A DNA stretch of 64,000 nt, taken from Polytrichum commune. Lineage: Eukaryota > Streptophyta > Polytrichopsida > Polytrichales > Polytrichaceae. This document shows positions 46,940-60,227 of this stretch, piece after piece (the first letter of the stretch is position 1; every line of letters begins with the position of its first letter). The DNA lies in NCBI GenBank assembly GCA_950295325.1, contig OX485809.1, positions 35,471,081-35,535,080 on the forward strand. The letters run 5' to 3'. The position numbers were made by a program, and so were the translations under genes. Below the pieces are notes generated by a model. The model was not told where the DNA came from. It was given only the letters and a program-made list of their open reading frames with translations, and did not search any database.

Positions 46940-48810
46940 TTGATTTGCTTTCTCTCCCACAACATGTGTTAACTTGTCAAAAGATTGCTTCCCAAGTTGT
47001 AGGGTTGTTGCGCAAAATTGTATTTAACCCAAAATAGTGTTCATGTGCCAAGTTGAAAGTCTGGTCCAAGGTTTAAACTTGATGAAGGACATGGTAAAAA
47101 AGGTCCTCCCATCTTCTACACTAAGTTACCAAATACACAATCCGAGATGACCCTAAACTACTAGGTGATAGTGGAGAGGTACCCATTTCCAAATGGAATG
47201 GTTGGTGATTCGATTCCTGCTATAAAATTTTCTCTCTACTTGACAAAAAAAACTAGCTAGGTAAGCAAGAAGCCAAGACCCCATCCACCGCAAGGTAGGC
47301 AGTAAATCCCACCCTCCACCCAGAGGATTCTTGAGCATGACAAGACCAATGAGCTCAAATTCACGTTGAATTGCCCGACATTGGTTTATTTATTTATTTA
47401 TAATCACCAAATACACGAAACAATGGGCCAGCAAGTTTAGTGAGTTTCATAAAGAACTCACCTTAATATCCAATTGCTCAAAACCCATTCGAAGGTAGGT
47501 AGCTCTAAGGTCCAAAGCTTGGTCACATGATTCTCATCACGAGGGCCGCTTGAGTTTGAGAAATGACTAGTTGAAGTTCATCAAGACTTTGGGAACATTA
47601 CCGATCGTTGCTAGGGAAATCTATAGAATAGACTCAAATTAATAAAGAAAAGCTGAAAGATTATAACACGTAACCGGTTGGACTTGGAAACACAAGGATT
47701 TTGGCCGATTATGCCCTAAACCAAGACCGTTGGGAGTTGGGTCTTCATTGCGAGCTTTTAGAGAGACATCTGCAAGTCAAGGGTCTCACTATCACAAGGA
47801 GGCTACACCAACTCATAGTGGACGTAAATGCACATAATGAAAACCTCCCGGCTCCACTTTCACGTTGGATTAAAGCCTAGTCGACATTCGCCACATGGTT
47901 CAATAGCTCTTTCATTGGTTTTAAAATTTCACCTAGCATTAGGGGAGGAACGAACTCAAAAGGTGTTCACGAGTTTGGTTCCAAAAAAGGATTTTCTTTG
48001 ATATGTTGTCTTCAAAACTCAAATGAAAATGAGGTTCGGTTCAAAGGTACTAGGAACTGGAACCAATAAACTGTTGACATGTTAGGGTGTGGACTTGTCA
48101 TGGTGTAGTCCTCTAGTACTTGTGATGTTGCTGTGACCTTCACTATGTACTTCCAGAGTCACATCGGCAAGGTTGAGTATGCTAAGCACGACTCCATTGG
48201 CTCGGACCCATGGTCCAAAAACTATATGGCACCTTATGTGCCATGTAAGCTTGTGGGTACGCCCTTGTACTACAGGGCTTGGGATATGAAGAATTTATTT
48301 TTTTGGTTATTACAAGGGCAACAATCTTTTGAGTCCATTTCTCCCCTAGTGATGGAAAACGTAGGGTACCATAAATGGATGCTAACTATGTGATGGCAAG
48401 AGGGAGTTATGGTATACGTACAATTGTACCTCTCTTGCATCCAACATAGAAACTTGATCCGGTGTACGTAATTGTGGCTTTGTTCATCTCAGACTACTTT
48501 CACTAGATTAATTTGGGGTCTATGAAGCTACACCGACTATCACGATTAGTGTGTGTCATTATTCGGAGTTACGCAATGCTATAACTAGTTTAAATATTTT
48601 GAGAATGTAAAATATATTACCAAGCAAAGTCATTTATGTTCTATAATGTCCGAACAACCTATTGAATTTTTGTTAGTAAGAATTGAACTCTTGCGTTAGA
48701 CGTTATTGCATTGCAAAATTGTGAACAGTAACACACACTAATTGGGATAACCAATGTAGCTAGTGTGACTACAATGAGTCATGAGGATTTTTGAAATCCG
48801 CTTTAAGAGG
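46940..48810. other. Left flank of the hAT element, no clear gene
   Basis: Contains one CCGGTT repeat copy (47541-47713, minus) and a MITE remnant (48555-48680). The frame at 48133-48393 (VEYAKHDSIGSDPWSKNYMA) has protein-like composition but is isolated and unrecognised. A B-box-like GGTGATTCGATTCC at about 47202 lacks a tRNA fold. Confidence 0.3.
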
Positions 48811-49291
48811 TTGATCCCCAGCGAATTTTTTTTTCACTTTTACCTTGGAGGTGAAGTAACTATTTTATTGAATGTGAATGACTGTTTGGAGCCTATTTGG
48901 GCATATATTTCAGTATAATATTTTGCGAATAAGAGGGAGGGGGTAATTTCATTTGGCACTATATTTCCATGTGAGCACATCATTACACATGCGATATAAC
49001 ATTGAAAGGGCGGGAGAAATTCAGCTAGGTGCAAAAAAAAACATAATTCAATGGAACTATTTCATGGATGAAATGTAGCATGTATTATGCGAAATTGAAA
49101 CCATGACACACAAATAATATAGGAGGAAAACACTTCTTCATTCATAATAGGCATACATTGCCATTTAGCCATGTGAATTGGCGTAAATCATCTTTGGAGT
49201 CAATAAGTTGCTTCTACTATGAAATTTGAATGCTCTAAGAAGTGTGAAAAACCCCCTAAATAAGTTTCCATTGTAAATCATTCTATGTGAA

Positions 49292-52200
49292 TCAGACACC
49301 CAATGCATATCTACCCCGCTTCGGCTTTAAACCCCTCCAATCTGAAACAACTTCCTTGTAAGGGAATGAAGTCAAAGTGTAATATATTTGTGCAAACATA
49401 GTGGTAACAAGAGGCAAGTGCTCTGTCAATCGATTGCGGAGTTTGTTCTTCAAGAAAGCAACATTGGAGAATGTTCTTTCATCCTCTACACTCCCAAGAA
49501 CCTGCAAGGTGTGAAGCAAAAACATATAAAAAATTAGCAAAGAACCAACAATAATATAATAGCAAGAAATGAATCCAAAAAAACCACCACAATTTTTGTT
49601 TTACAATTGCCAACCAAAGCATACCTGAATCATCGCAATTTCTGCGAGCTTGAAGAACTCGGGGAACATCCCCCTCAACAGACCAGATTGTGCAAAGTTA
49701 CGCCAAACCTTCGTTATGGGATGAACATTCAAGTCCAATGCACGCATTGCATGCTCGGAATTGTTCACCATGGCCACCCTAAACCAGTGCAGCTGCCGAT
49801 CAAGTGCAGCTGCATCCAACAGTGGTGGGCTAGTTTCATACTGTAATGGAGTGCTAGAAATATGTTTGGGCACACAAAATGTAGCCTTCAAAGTGTTCAT
49901 GTGACATGTTAGCTTGTCCTCATGCCCTGGCTCAATCCAAAATTGAGGGTACACAATTGACAGTGCATCCATCACCTCACTTGGTGGAAACCTGCTCTGC
50001 AGTTCCATTACCATCATTGCGGCCGCCTCTGCAAGCATACCACCAATACTTCAGACCCACAACTTACAAGCATGTAAACAAAGAGCAGAACTTAACAAAG
50101 GAAATTACCAAGTGCATTGAAGATGCAAAAAAAAAAAGGAGGTTAGAGAAACAAACCTGTAACCTCATCCTTCACTCCTGAAATGGTGATGTCAAATAAT
50201 TCTTTTGTTACAAAGGTCCTCATCGAAGTTTGAGGATCAATGCAAGTAGCATTCAGGTGTGAGCCCGCTGAAGTAGAAAGATGGGCCTCGAAGACTAAAT
50301 GTTCAACACAATCATTCACATCCGGATGCCACCTCAAGCGAATGCTATCATGAGAGAGCTCAGAAATCCGAATGAAGCATGCAAATGCATCAGAAGTGAA
50401 TGTTTTCTCAGAGCAGTACAAGTTATGCACATCTTGTATGCAAAGATTCAAAGCCCTTGTGAAATCACATACATATACTGAGGGTGATTGTGCAAAGACA
50501 ACCAAGGCCTTTACCGCCTCAAAAAGGGGCACCACCGCCGCCATTGTCAACAAACATCTGATGTCAGCCAAGAGTTCGTAGTTTACCTTGGCAGCTGGGA
50601 TTACCGGTTTCACAAATTGATCCGAATACATCTTCACCAAAAGAGTGCGGTACTCGGACAAAACACGTTTCAAAGGACTTAACATACTGATCCACCTAGT
50701 TTTCACATTTTGAAGTATCTTCCTACCCTTTGTCTCAAGCAAATCAGCAAGTTTTTGGAGCTCCAAATGATGTTTTGGGGACTTGCTGAAATACATGTGC
50801 AGGGCTGCCAGTAGGGTTTCTATCCTACTCACCATCTCCAGATCTGATAGACATTGCACTGCAAGGTTGCTTCGATGTGCCACACAATGCATGCCTTGCA
50901 TGTGTGGCGCATGAGAGACTTGCAATTTGTTAGTAACACCATTCCTCTTGCCTTGTAGGACCGAAGCACCATCTGCCCCAAATGCCATGAACCGATCCCT
51001 TATTTGCTGGGGGGTTAGCCCACCTTGTTTAGCAAGGGCACCAAGAATAATCTTAGTTATGTTTTCAGCTGAACCACCATCGATCACGCGTTCCAAAGAC
51101 AGAAGCAAGGGCACTCTCTCCCAATCAGAAATTGTGTACACATGAATACTAATCCAAGATTGGTTGTCCACCGTTGTTACTTCATCACAACTGATTGAAA
51201 AATATGGGGCAACACTTATTATTTCCTTTGTCTTGGCTTGCACAACATTAAGCAAGCTCTCACCCATTTTCCAACCCGCATTCTCGGTCCAATGCTTCAA
51301 TGGAACCTACAAAGCCATTCAAAGCACATTATCAACAAAGCTAATGTTGCAACAAAAAATGGGGAAAAAAAGAAAAATTGGAAATTAGAAGAGGTTAGGG
51401 TTTCACCTTAGGAACACCAAGGAATTGCAAGAGTTCCTTCATGGGAGGATACTCGGTCATTGGCCTCCCGAATTGGAGCAAGTGGAAGATGACAACCATT
51501 TGAACCTCCTTCCTTTTGGGAGGAGCCCCTGCTGCAACCATTGTGGCAATATCGCCCGCTGGTAGTGCAGCAAATGCCCTTTCAGCGTGCTTGTGGGTGG
51601 AGTTCAAGTCCCAATACCACTCCCCCCTCTTCAACTTCATGTTAGGCATATCAGAGAGACATTTTTTCCAACCCTGATGTTTTTCCAAGTTGTCATCTTT
51701 AGCGTCAAGAATCTTATCCCTGCCATTGATTTTCGAGCAAATGACACACCTGACCTTCTCAAATCTGCCATCACCCTCCGCATCCTGCTCTGACCAAGGG
51801 TACTTGGCTTGCCAAGTGTCCTGGAATCTGCACCACTCAATGAGAAAGAGAATTAGCACATTAACAATGAGTTCCAACAATGAGTTTTAATAAGATTAGG
51901 TTAGAGTGCCGGTCACAGAGGGCTGACTGCCGCATATCAATAAGACGAATAGAGCCCTTGCTGCTGCTGTATGCTAACATGTTGCAGTGTGCAGGGTGAA
52001 ATTCAACTGACGTGATGACTTCTGCTCTCCAAAAACCACAACATTAGTAGCTCCCCAGATCATCAGCAGCATAAAAGTGATTTTTTGTTCTTATCCTAAT
52101 CAAACATACATGAACGTTTAATTATATATACAGCTTCATGAATACAGTAAATTGCCTAAAATCGGTAGTAGCAAGATAGGTCTTAGAAGAACTATTTCAT

Positions 52201-52944
52201 GACAGCACTTATTGAGTCATATGGTAACAAATACCTCCATAAAAGTTGTAGAGTTCTGTGAATATACTCCAACAAGAACCCAGGATGACAGTACAAAGGA
52301 GATTGCACATTATCAGATAAACATATGAGTTCATCACATGCATACTTGAGAAATTAGGTCACATACTTTGAGAATCTCACTCGAAAGCATTGAGCAAAAT
52401 TCAGAGAACGAAGGCAGTCCTTGCATTGAGAATCAGGTTGCTCCGTGTTTACGTTGAGCATGAAGAACTTCAATCAAGATGGATGCACATTTTCTTGATT
52501 AAGTGATGAACAGACACAAAACAAACACGTGTAATTCCAACAAGACTGGACTATGTGCTCATCTTGCAGACACCATTCTATGTTCAATGAATACAACTAG
52601 AAGGGGTGAATATCAAAGAGGTGCAAACTGCAAACATACCTTCTTTTTGCAGCTTTCCGTTGTTTCGAAGGCACCTTCTGCACGGAGGGGATGAGCTCGG
52701 TGTCTCCACCAATCTCCGGAGCATCAACCGTGGTTTGAGAACCCCCAATGTCGGCAGATGCAGCTGGGGATGGGGAGGCCCTGGGCCTTGGGGTGGAGGA
52801 GGAGTCCCCCAAGCTTGCCCCATCGGATTTGTTGGCAGCGACATCCACCATTGCCGCAGTGGACAAGTCTCCCCTAGGTGTTATGAGCAACACCCTCTGC
52901 TTGAAACTTGGCCATTTTGGGGTGGAAGAATGCCCTGGAGCCAT
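49292..52944 (-). CDS. hAT transposase (ZNF862/KIAA1586-like), five exons
   Basis: Exons 52640-52944, 51407-51827, 50157-51306, 49625-50028 and 49292-49501 join in phase with GT..AG borders into 829 codons without a stop. Domains: a polar, Ser/Pro-rich N-terminus; a zinc-finger-like CVICSK..H..C region (about 129-155); an RNase-H-like transposase core with [15 protein letters not shown] (Asp about 283), [17 protein letters not shown] (Asp about 354) and [13 protein letters not shown]; and a C-terminal dimerisation segment [20 protein letters not shown] (about 766-785). The enzyme would bind the element's ends and excise and insert it in the nucleus. The chosen ATG has A at -3 and G at +4 and lies just downstream of a minisatellite. 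A domesticated gene is less likely because the flanking ends and target duplication are intact. Confidence 0.88.
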
Positions 52945-53079
52945 CTTCGAAGGCGACCAAGGCGGGACAGCTCCGCAAGGGCAAGGGCAACGCGGCGAAA
53001 GGAAGCCCAAGGGCAACGCGGCAGGAAGGCCAACGAAGGAAGGCGACGGGAGGGCGACGAAGGCGAAGGCGGCGACAGC

Positions 53080-53312
53080 GCAAAGATGCACAGGGAAGGC
53101 GGCACAAAGATGCACAGGGAAGGCGCGAAGGCGGCACAAAGATGCACAGCAAAGGCGGCAGAAAATGCACAAAGATGCAGCAAGATACACAACGAACCCA
53201 AAAGATGCACAAAGATGCAGAAAATGCACAAAGATGCAGCAAGATACACAACGAACCCAAAAGATGCACAAAGATGCACAAAGATGCACAAAGATGCACA
53301 AAGAAGCACCAA
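53080..53312. repeat. 10-bp minisatellite upstream of the transposase
   Basis: Imperfect runs of AAGATGCACA, interleaved with AAGGCGGC spacers on the left. A longer unit of about 58 bp (with GCAAGATACACAACGAACCC) is present twice. It lies in the presumed promoter/leader of the transposase. Open frames here on both strands are products of the repeat. Confidence 0.85.
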
Positions 53313-54528
53313 GAAGCACATACCTGTTGGATTCGAACTTTCGCAGCCATAACTCTCACGCCGCCACCCTCACCAGTGACCACCACGCCTCCTCTCACTT
53401 GCATCCAAAATTCAAATCCATCCCCAATGCCCATTAGTGATAGCAAATCACAACAAACCCAAGAAATCCTACCTAACACAACCATGCATTGAAAACCCCC
53501 TCATCACGGTTCCCATCAACAGTGCAACATTGCAAGGCACTATCTATCAGATCTGGAGGCCCGAGGCGAGGGGGTTGGCAATGGCAACTAGGCAAGCACT
53601 TGGAGGGTAGCGATGTGGGCAAATTGGATGGAGGATGAATGCAACTACACTCACCTTATGTGCGGCGAGGTTGTCGCGATGGATGTGAAGGGATGGATTT
53701 GTTGGCAGCAAAGGTGGGTGAAGGCGGGACAGAGCGGAAGCGAATCGTGGGAGGGCAGCGACGGGAGGGCGGGGCGGCGACTAAAGGGCGGCTAGTAGGG
53801 GCAGATCTAGGCGATTTCAAACGCCTAGATCTGCCTACTCATTAAAGGGCATTTCGTACACGCCCATTAGTGATAGCACTAATTACGATAAATCGCCAAA
53901 AAATAATTCGCTGTTGATCCCATGAAATAAACTACAGTTAGATTGGATCACTCTCAATACCAAACCACCCCAAGTATCTGCAATAAGTGCAGCTACCTTA
54001 GAGCAAGTGGTCGAATTTAATCTCTATATTTGTCCACATAAATTAAATTAGGATGAATTAGCAACAAACCTATAAGGGGTAAATTTTTATTTTTTTACCG
54101 CAACCCCTATGGTGAGTTGGGTGTTAAGGGGCACTTCACACTATGGCCGAAGGTCGAGAGGCTGTTGATTTCCACCAATCATATTGCAATAAACCAAGAG
54201 TTCAGCCTCTCGATCCTTCACACTAAGGCCAAAGTCCAAAGGCCGTCGTAATTTAAAATGCTTACTTTTTGAAGAACGCGACAAACTCTCGAAGGAAGTT
54301 TGGGTCAGACGGAAACCCAAACTATGGTCGAGAGGCCGTCAAATTTTTTTCATTAAAAAAAATAATCATTGACAAGATCTTGGCCATTAGATTGGAGGGG
54401 TTGTTTTGGACAAGGAATAACGTGGGATGCTCCTTTGGGTTTGGGCTTTGGACTTGGCCTTTGGAGACTTCACACTATATATACCCTACCAAAGGCTCCA
54501 ATTACTATATTTTTATTCGCTTTTTCCA

Positions 54529-54777
54529 TGTTAAGACTAGGCAATAGCCGGTGAGCGTAATGGTGCAAGTGACTAACAAGAGTCATGTAGTCGTATATAT
54601 ATGCTTTAAGACTAAGTACATTAATGGGGCTTAGCCGCCACTTAGTAGCCTACAATACTATGTTTAACTAACCCCGGACCCACTACCGCGGGGATAGTGT
54701 AGCCACCTTCCGGAAGGCGGCTACCGTCATCTATATTCGGCTATAGGTCGTCAGGCTAGCTATAGGCTGCCTTAACA
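54529..54777 (-). repeat. Copia 3' LTR
   Basis: 249 bp, starting TGTTAAGACTAGG and ending CTGCCTTAACA on the plus strand. It differs from the partner at 60228-60476 at a single base (C in GCCTACAATAC here, T there). It follows the polypurine tract in the sense of transcription. Confidence 0.97.
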
Positions 54778-54868
54778 CTCCTCCTCGAACTATAGCGATT
54801 ACCTCATTAAAAACTTTACTACTGTAAAACCCAAAGGGGAAAACCAGCGATAAAGAAAAGAGTGTAAT

Positions 54869-57800
54869 CTAGTTCGAAGTGAGTTCGTGTAAGGTTTTCA
54901 TTCCTGCCTCTAACACTAGCTTCTTATGCTTGTAAGCCGGTAAGGCCTTTGTGAGCATATCGGCTATGTTGTTTTCGGATTCTATCTTCTTTATCTCAAT
55001 CTGACCTGTTTCTATAAGGTCTTGAGCAAATCCGAATATATGTGGGCTGATGTGCTTCACCCGATCAGCCTTAATGAACCCCGTGTTCATTTGGGCGACA
55101 CATGCTGCATTATCCTCGAATATGACCGTTGGTTTGAACTTCTGGTTCATCTTGCATTGCTTGGCCAAGATCTCTTGCATTGTCCTTAACCACACCGCCT
55201 CTCTTGATGCTTCGTGAAATGCTAAGAGTTCGGCATGATTTGTGGATGTGGCAGTCACAGTTTGCTTGGCCGATTTCCATGAAATCGGTGCTCCGTTCTT
55301 AATGAATATGTAACCGGTTTGAGACTTGCCCGTTGCCTCATCTGTTTTGAACCCGGAGTCGGCATATCCTGTGATCTCGCCATTTGTGTCATTTCTGTAG
55401 TACAATCCGAGGTCCTCCGTACCTCTCAAGTATCGGAGTAGGTGCTTAACGCCGTTCCAGTGGCGGGTGGTCGGCTTTTGGCTGTACCTCGCGAGTATGT
55501 TCGTTGCGAAAGCGATGTCCGGCCGCGTGTGCATGGTTAGGTATGTGAAAGCTCCAACCGCTGTGAGGTACTTGGACCTGTCCACTATCTCCTCCTCCTC
55601 CAAACAAAGTTGGTACGGGTCGTCATCACTACGGCTCCTCCCGATCATCGGTGCGGCCAACGCGTGAGCTTGGTCCATGTTGAAAAATTTGAGCAGCTTG
55701 CGGGTGTATGACTGTTGGTGTAGGAGGACGCCATTTGGAAAGTGTTGAATCTGTAAACCAAGGCAAAACGAGGTCTTTTCGAGCAACTTCATGTCAAATT
55801 GGGCCGTTAGTAAAGCTTCGGTGTGCTTACACAATGCGGGGGATCCGATTAGATTTAGATCATCCACATAGACGGCCACAATTAGGTATTGTAAATTTTG
55901 GGTTAAGGTAAAGATGCATGGTAGAGGTGGATCATGCAAAAACCCATATGAAATCAGAAAATCACGGAGTAGGTGGTACCACATTCTGCCGGCTTGCTTT
56001 AAGCCGTATAGTGCCTTACATATGCGTAAGCCTAGAAATCTCCCGGGTGAAGGGGTAGGCAGCTTTGGTAAAAACTCTGGAGGGGGTGAGATATACAAGA
56101 GCATATCCAGGTTGCCATATAGGTATGCCGTTACAACATCCATCAAAAAGATTTCAAGGCGAAAATTGACTGCGAATGCCAACAGGTACCTGAATGATGT
56201 GATATCCAGGACGGGGGCGTAAGTTTGGTCGAAGTCCTCTCCCGGCCGTTGAGAGAAGCCTTGAGCAACAAGGCGGACCTTGAATCGAAGCAACTTACCG
56301 CTGGCATCAAATTTTCTAGAGAAAATTAGTTTGTGGCCCACTGGAGGTTTTGTGAGTTCAGTGGATACCTCGCCGAATACCTGGTGCTTCCTGAGGGATG
56401 CGTATTCGATCTCTAGAGCTTTGCTCCAATCGGGCCATTCCGGTGATGCTTTGGCCTCGGCCAACGTGAGTGGGTCCGGTGCAACTTCAGTGTTGAATGT
56501 GATGCGTTGAACCTTAGTTGGCTTGGAATTGAGTGATGCCAACCTCTTGTTAGGTATAGTGTTACCTGTCACGGGTAGTGGGTTCCGAAGTAGTCTAGGA
56601 CCAGAGTAGAAACCATCGGGAATTTGTTATGCTAGGTTCTTCAAGTTTAGAAGTTTTGTGACTTCGGTGTTGGCTAGTAATGTTCGAGGATCCGGGTTTA
56701 GAGTCAAGGTTTCCGGGGCCTGAAAGTTTAACGGAACTTGTTTGACCGTTCGGTCAACCGGTGGGGTGGGAAATATGTATTCAATGAACTTACAGTTTAC
56801 TAGCCTGGCTTTGAGGATGGCCCCATTCTTGAGATCCATATATCTGATGATGCTGGGTGAGTCGTATCCGAGGTAAATTGCCTCGGATCGGTGAATCCCT
56901 ATGGTTTTCTACTGTGGTTCAGGTACAGGTACCCAAACCTGGCAACCAAAGACACGTAAATGGATAATGTTGGGTGGCCGGCCGGCAATGAGTTCATACG
57001 GGGTTTGTTGGTTGAGTAAGGTTGGTCTCAACCGTAGGAGGGTTGCAGCATGAAGAACCGCATGGCCCCAGAATGAATCTGAGAGCTTGGCATGGATGAG
57101 CAAAGGCCTAGTTATTAGCTGAACTTTCTTTATGAAAGCTTCCGCAAGACCATTTTGCGAATGTTCATAAGGTACAGCATAGGTAAGGGTGATTTCTGAT
57201 GCGGTACAATAATCCTCAAATGCATGTGAACGGAATTCTAATGCATTGTCCATTCGGAGGAATTTGAAAGGGTGTTCAAGAAAATGGTTTTTATAACGTA
57301 TCAGAATTGCAAGAATTCTAGAAAATACAAGGTTCCTAGTGGTTAGGAGAGCTACCTCTAGGTGGCTCCCGGATGCATCTATGAGCACTAGGAAATATCG
57401 AAATGAATTTGAAGGTGGGTTGATGGGTCCACAGATATCACCTTGAAGTCGGTGGAGCGGTGGCGGCAATTCGGTGGGGAGTTGCCAATGGGATGGCCTC
57501 TTGATCATCTTGCCTTGAATGCACGCCTCACAAGGGGCTATCTTGGCAGCATCCGCGGATGTAAGGTTATGACCGGCCAGGAGGGGGATCATCCTCCGAA
57601 ATATAGTAGTGCCAAGGTGCCCAAGCCTTTTATGCCATATATCTGAGAGGGCAGCTGCCGTGAGATATAGGCCAGTTTTCCGGGCTAAGTTGCGAGTTCC
57701 CGCACCGGGATCTCTCTCCCGTGCAACCATGCTAACTTCTTCCTCAACCCTAGGGGCGGGGCTAATCGCTTTGATAGCGATCTCATATAGGCTGTCGACT

Positions 57801-59167
57801 CCCGCTATTGCGGTGGCAAGGGTTCTCTGTCCCTGCCTGAGTGCCAGCGCCTCTTCATCGTTCTCTATTGTGGTAGAGACGTGGATACCATTTGCCCTTA
57901 AGTCCCGGTAGCTGATCAGGCTCCGGGGGGCATCGGGAGCATACATAGCGTCCCGGCATGTTATCGGGTGGTCCCCGGGCAACAAAACAGTTGTTGTACC
58001 TTCTTTGAAGGTTATGTTTTTTTGTCCCGCTATTGTTGTAACGTGGCTAGTCCGCCAACCTATGTTACTAGCCGGGAATGAGAAAAACGTTAAACTCCTC
58101 AATATAGTATGTGTAGAGGCGCTGTCCAAGAGGGCAGCCTCCATACCTTGAGTCATTGGAGTAGTGACAGTCATGTAATTCTCTATGTCCATATCAGGGA
58201 TGGATGGAATTTGGACTACATGAGACTCTCTATTTTGGCTACGTAATTTCTGTAGCTCCTTATACATCTCAATTACATAAGCCGATGCTCGGCAATCTCT
58301 CGCATAATGGCCAGGGCGGCCACATTTATGACATGAGGATGCGGATTGCGTTGAAGCTTTATGTTTTGGCGGAACATACCTTGGTTTTTGGTCCCTAGGC
58401 TTGAATTTGAATGACCTAGGTGGAGGTCGGCGTTCGAAACCCCTTGGTGATCGGCGCGGTGCCTCCGAGAGGTGTACGGCCGGCACTCCTTTTGATGGTC
58501 CAGCAGCTATCATGGTGTGGATCTCACGTGCGGGCCTGGATTCTGCATTTTTAAGCAACATGGCCTGATGTTTCTCTGCGAGAAGGAGGTGAGACATCAG
58601 TGTGCTATGTTTCTCAAATTTCATATTTCGGTATTGCTGGGCAAGAATTGCAGAAGCAGGTGGGAAGGTGGAGAGAGTCTTATCGATCAATTGAGCTTCA
58701 GTAACTGGCTCGCCACACAAACTGAGTTGTGATGAGATTCGGTGGAGTTCCCCGTTGAATGAGAGTAGGTCGGGAAAATCAAGGGCCCTGAGATTAATCC
58801 AGTCATTTCTAGCCTCGGGTAGAAAGATGGTTTGTTCATGATGGAACCTGTCACGTAGCTGAGTCCACAAGTCAGCGGGGTGATCTACTTTAATGTATTG
58901 TTGTCTCAGGGATGGGTGTATGTGCCTTCGGAGAAGAATCAATACTTGACATTTGAGAGAATTTGGTTGACCCTCGGTTGTAGTTTTATCAAGATAGATA
59001 GTTGTCTCTTCGGCTCCTAGAGCTACCCTAGCATCATTTTCCCATTCTAGATAGTTTGACCCATCGGCAGCAAGGGGAGTAAATTTGGTTTTCATGTTTG
59101 CACCGATATCTGCTGGTGGTCGGCTTATGGTAGCTAATGTTACTCTCGGATTCGAAGATGATGCCAT
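54869..59167 (-). pseudogene. Copia gag-pol frame with two in-frame stops
   Basis: One frame of 1433 codons from the ATG at 59167 to the stop at 54869, interrupted by TAG at 56909-56911 and TAA at 56627-56629 but without any frameshift. Gag (about 1-280) ends in a CCHC knuckle CHKCGRPGHYARDC (279-292). The protease site is LLDSASTHT (about 346-354). An HKRLGHL..CEAC zinc site (512-549) precedes the integrase core with GDICGPI, RMDNALEF and NGLAEAF supplying the D,D,E residues. The reverse transcriptase has YVDDLNLIG, and RNase H has GYADSGFK and EDNAACV. Both stops fall between integrase and reverse transcriptase, so at most gag-protease-integrase would be made. The element probably depended on another copy, or the stops arose after insertion. 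Confidence 0.9.
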
Positions 59168-60227
59168 TTCAGGTCATCTAGGAATCTAGTAATAACAAGG
59201 TAGCTTGTTGTAGATTATATACTAGAGTGATGATACTTTTTGATCTTAGCCTATTATGATCTGTTCCAACAAAATGTATCTTTCGAAGTATAGAAATATA
59301 CTTCGGTTTTAGTAAAACGGAGGTTTCTACTAATTACTTGTAGTTCAGAGTCAAAGCACTGATAAGTGAATGAGAATGAGTAAGTAGGCTTATCAGATGT
59401 CTAGGCTGCAGTAGTAGCTGGTTTCATTTGGCAGTAGAAGTTGGTTACAGTCGGCAGCAGCAGCTGGTTACAACTTACAACGAAAGTTGGGTTTGACTGA
59501 TGCTTCAGACAGCAGTAGGGTGCAGCATTAGACAGTCTGCAGCAAGAGACTGTATCTGCAGTGGTGAGGAGCTGTGTCCGCGGCCGTGGATTCTGTAGTT
59601 GCGGACAGCAAAGTTGATATGTCCGCAGTAAAGAAGTATTATTTCTGCAGCAGATTAAAAACTATATCTGTATCGAGCAAAGTCTGGTTTCAGAAGTAAG
59701 CAAACAATAATGTCTACAGTGTTCGGTAAAGTTAGGATCTGCAGCAAAAAGAAAAGAAAAGTCATAGGCTACAGAAAGTTGTCTGCAGCAATAAAATAAC
59801 TTATCTGTATTAGCAAAGGTGAGCTTTGTAGTAACGAAAAGAGATATAGATTTCTACAGCAGGTGTTAGATGTCTATTTACGGCAGCAGAATGCATTTGT
59901 AGTAGCAAAAAGTTTATCTGCATCACACTATATCTGTGGCAGCAGAGAATTAGGACTATCTGCAGCAGTAAAACAAATAAGAACTATCTGCCTGCAGCAA
60001 GTCTAATCAGTAACTCAATCCGCTAATGCTTTTGTTCTGATTTCTTCTAAAGTGGAGATTAGATGGACTAATGTGGGAGCAGCGCTTCCGCATGATGTAG
60101 CGGAGCGGAGAGAGAGAACTAGATAGTGAGCGGCAGTTTATATAGGGCTGAAGCGTAGTCTTGAGCGGGAAAAGAGAGGAAAAAAAAATTTGAACTAGGA
60201 GCTCTCAAGCAATCGTGACTGATAACG
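59168..60227 (-). repeat. Copia leader with imperfect CTGCAG-type repeats
   Basis: The ~1060-bp untranslated leader between LTR and gag holds many imperfect copies of TCTGCAGCAG followed by A-rich spacers (about 59400-60010), spaced roughly 25-40 bp. No protein is predicted. Such repeats could affect packaging or translation, but that is conjecture. Confidence 0.6.

Larger units (their letters stand above)
48819..53913 (-). mobile_element. Complete hAT transposon with 8-bp TSD
   Basis: 5095 bp. The left end (48819) reads CAGCGAATTTTTTTTTCAC; the right end (53913), reversed, reads CAGCGAATTATTTTTTGGCG, a 16-bp inverted repeat with one mismatch. TTGATCCC flanks both sides exactly (48811-48818 and 53914-53921). 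CAG-initiated ends and an 8-bp duplication are the marks of the hAT superfamily, and the interior encodes a hAT-type transposase on the minus strand. All parts needed for an autonomous element appear present. Confidence 0.92.

Noticed and set aside
52597-53485. Several 145-250-codon frames on both strands
   Set aside because: Most of their length is translation of the AAGATGCACA minisatellite; only the part from 52944 down to 52640 in one minus frame fits the spliced transposase.
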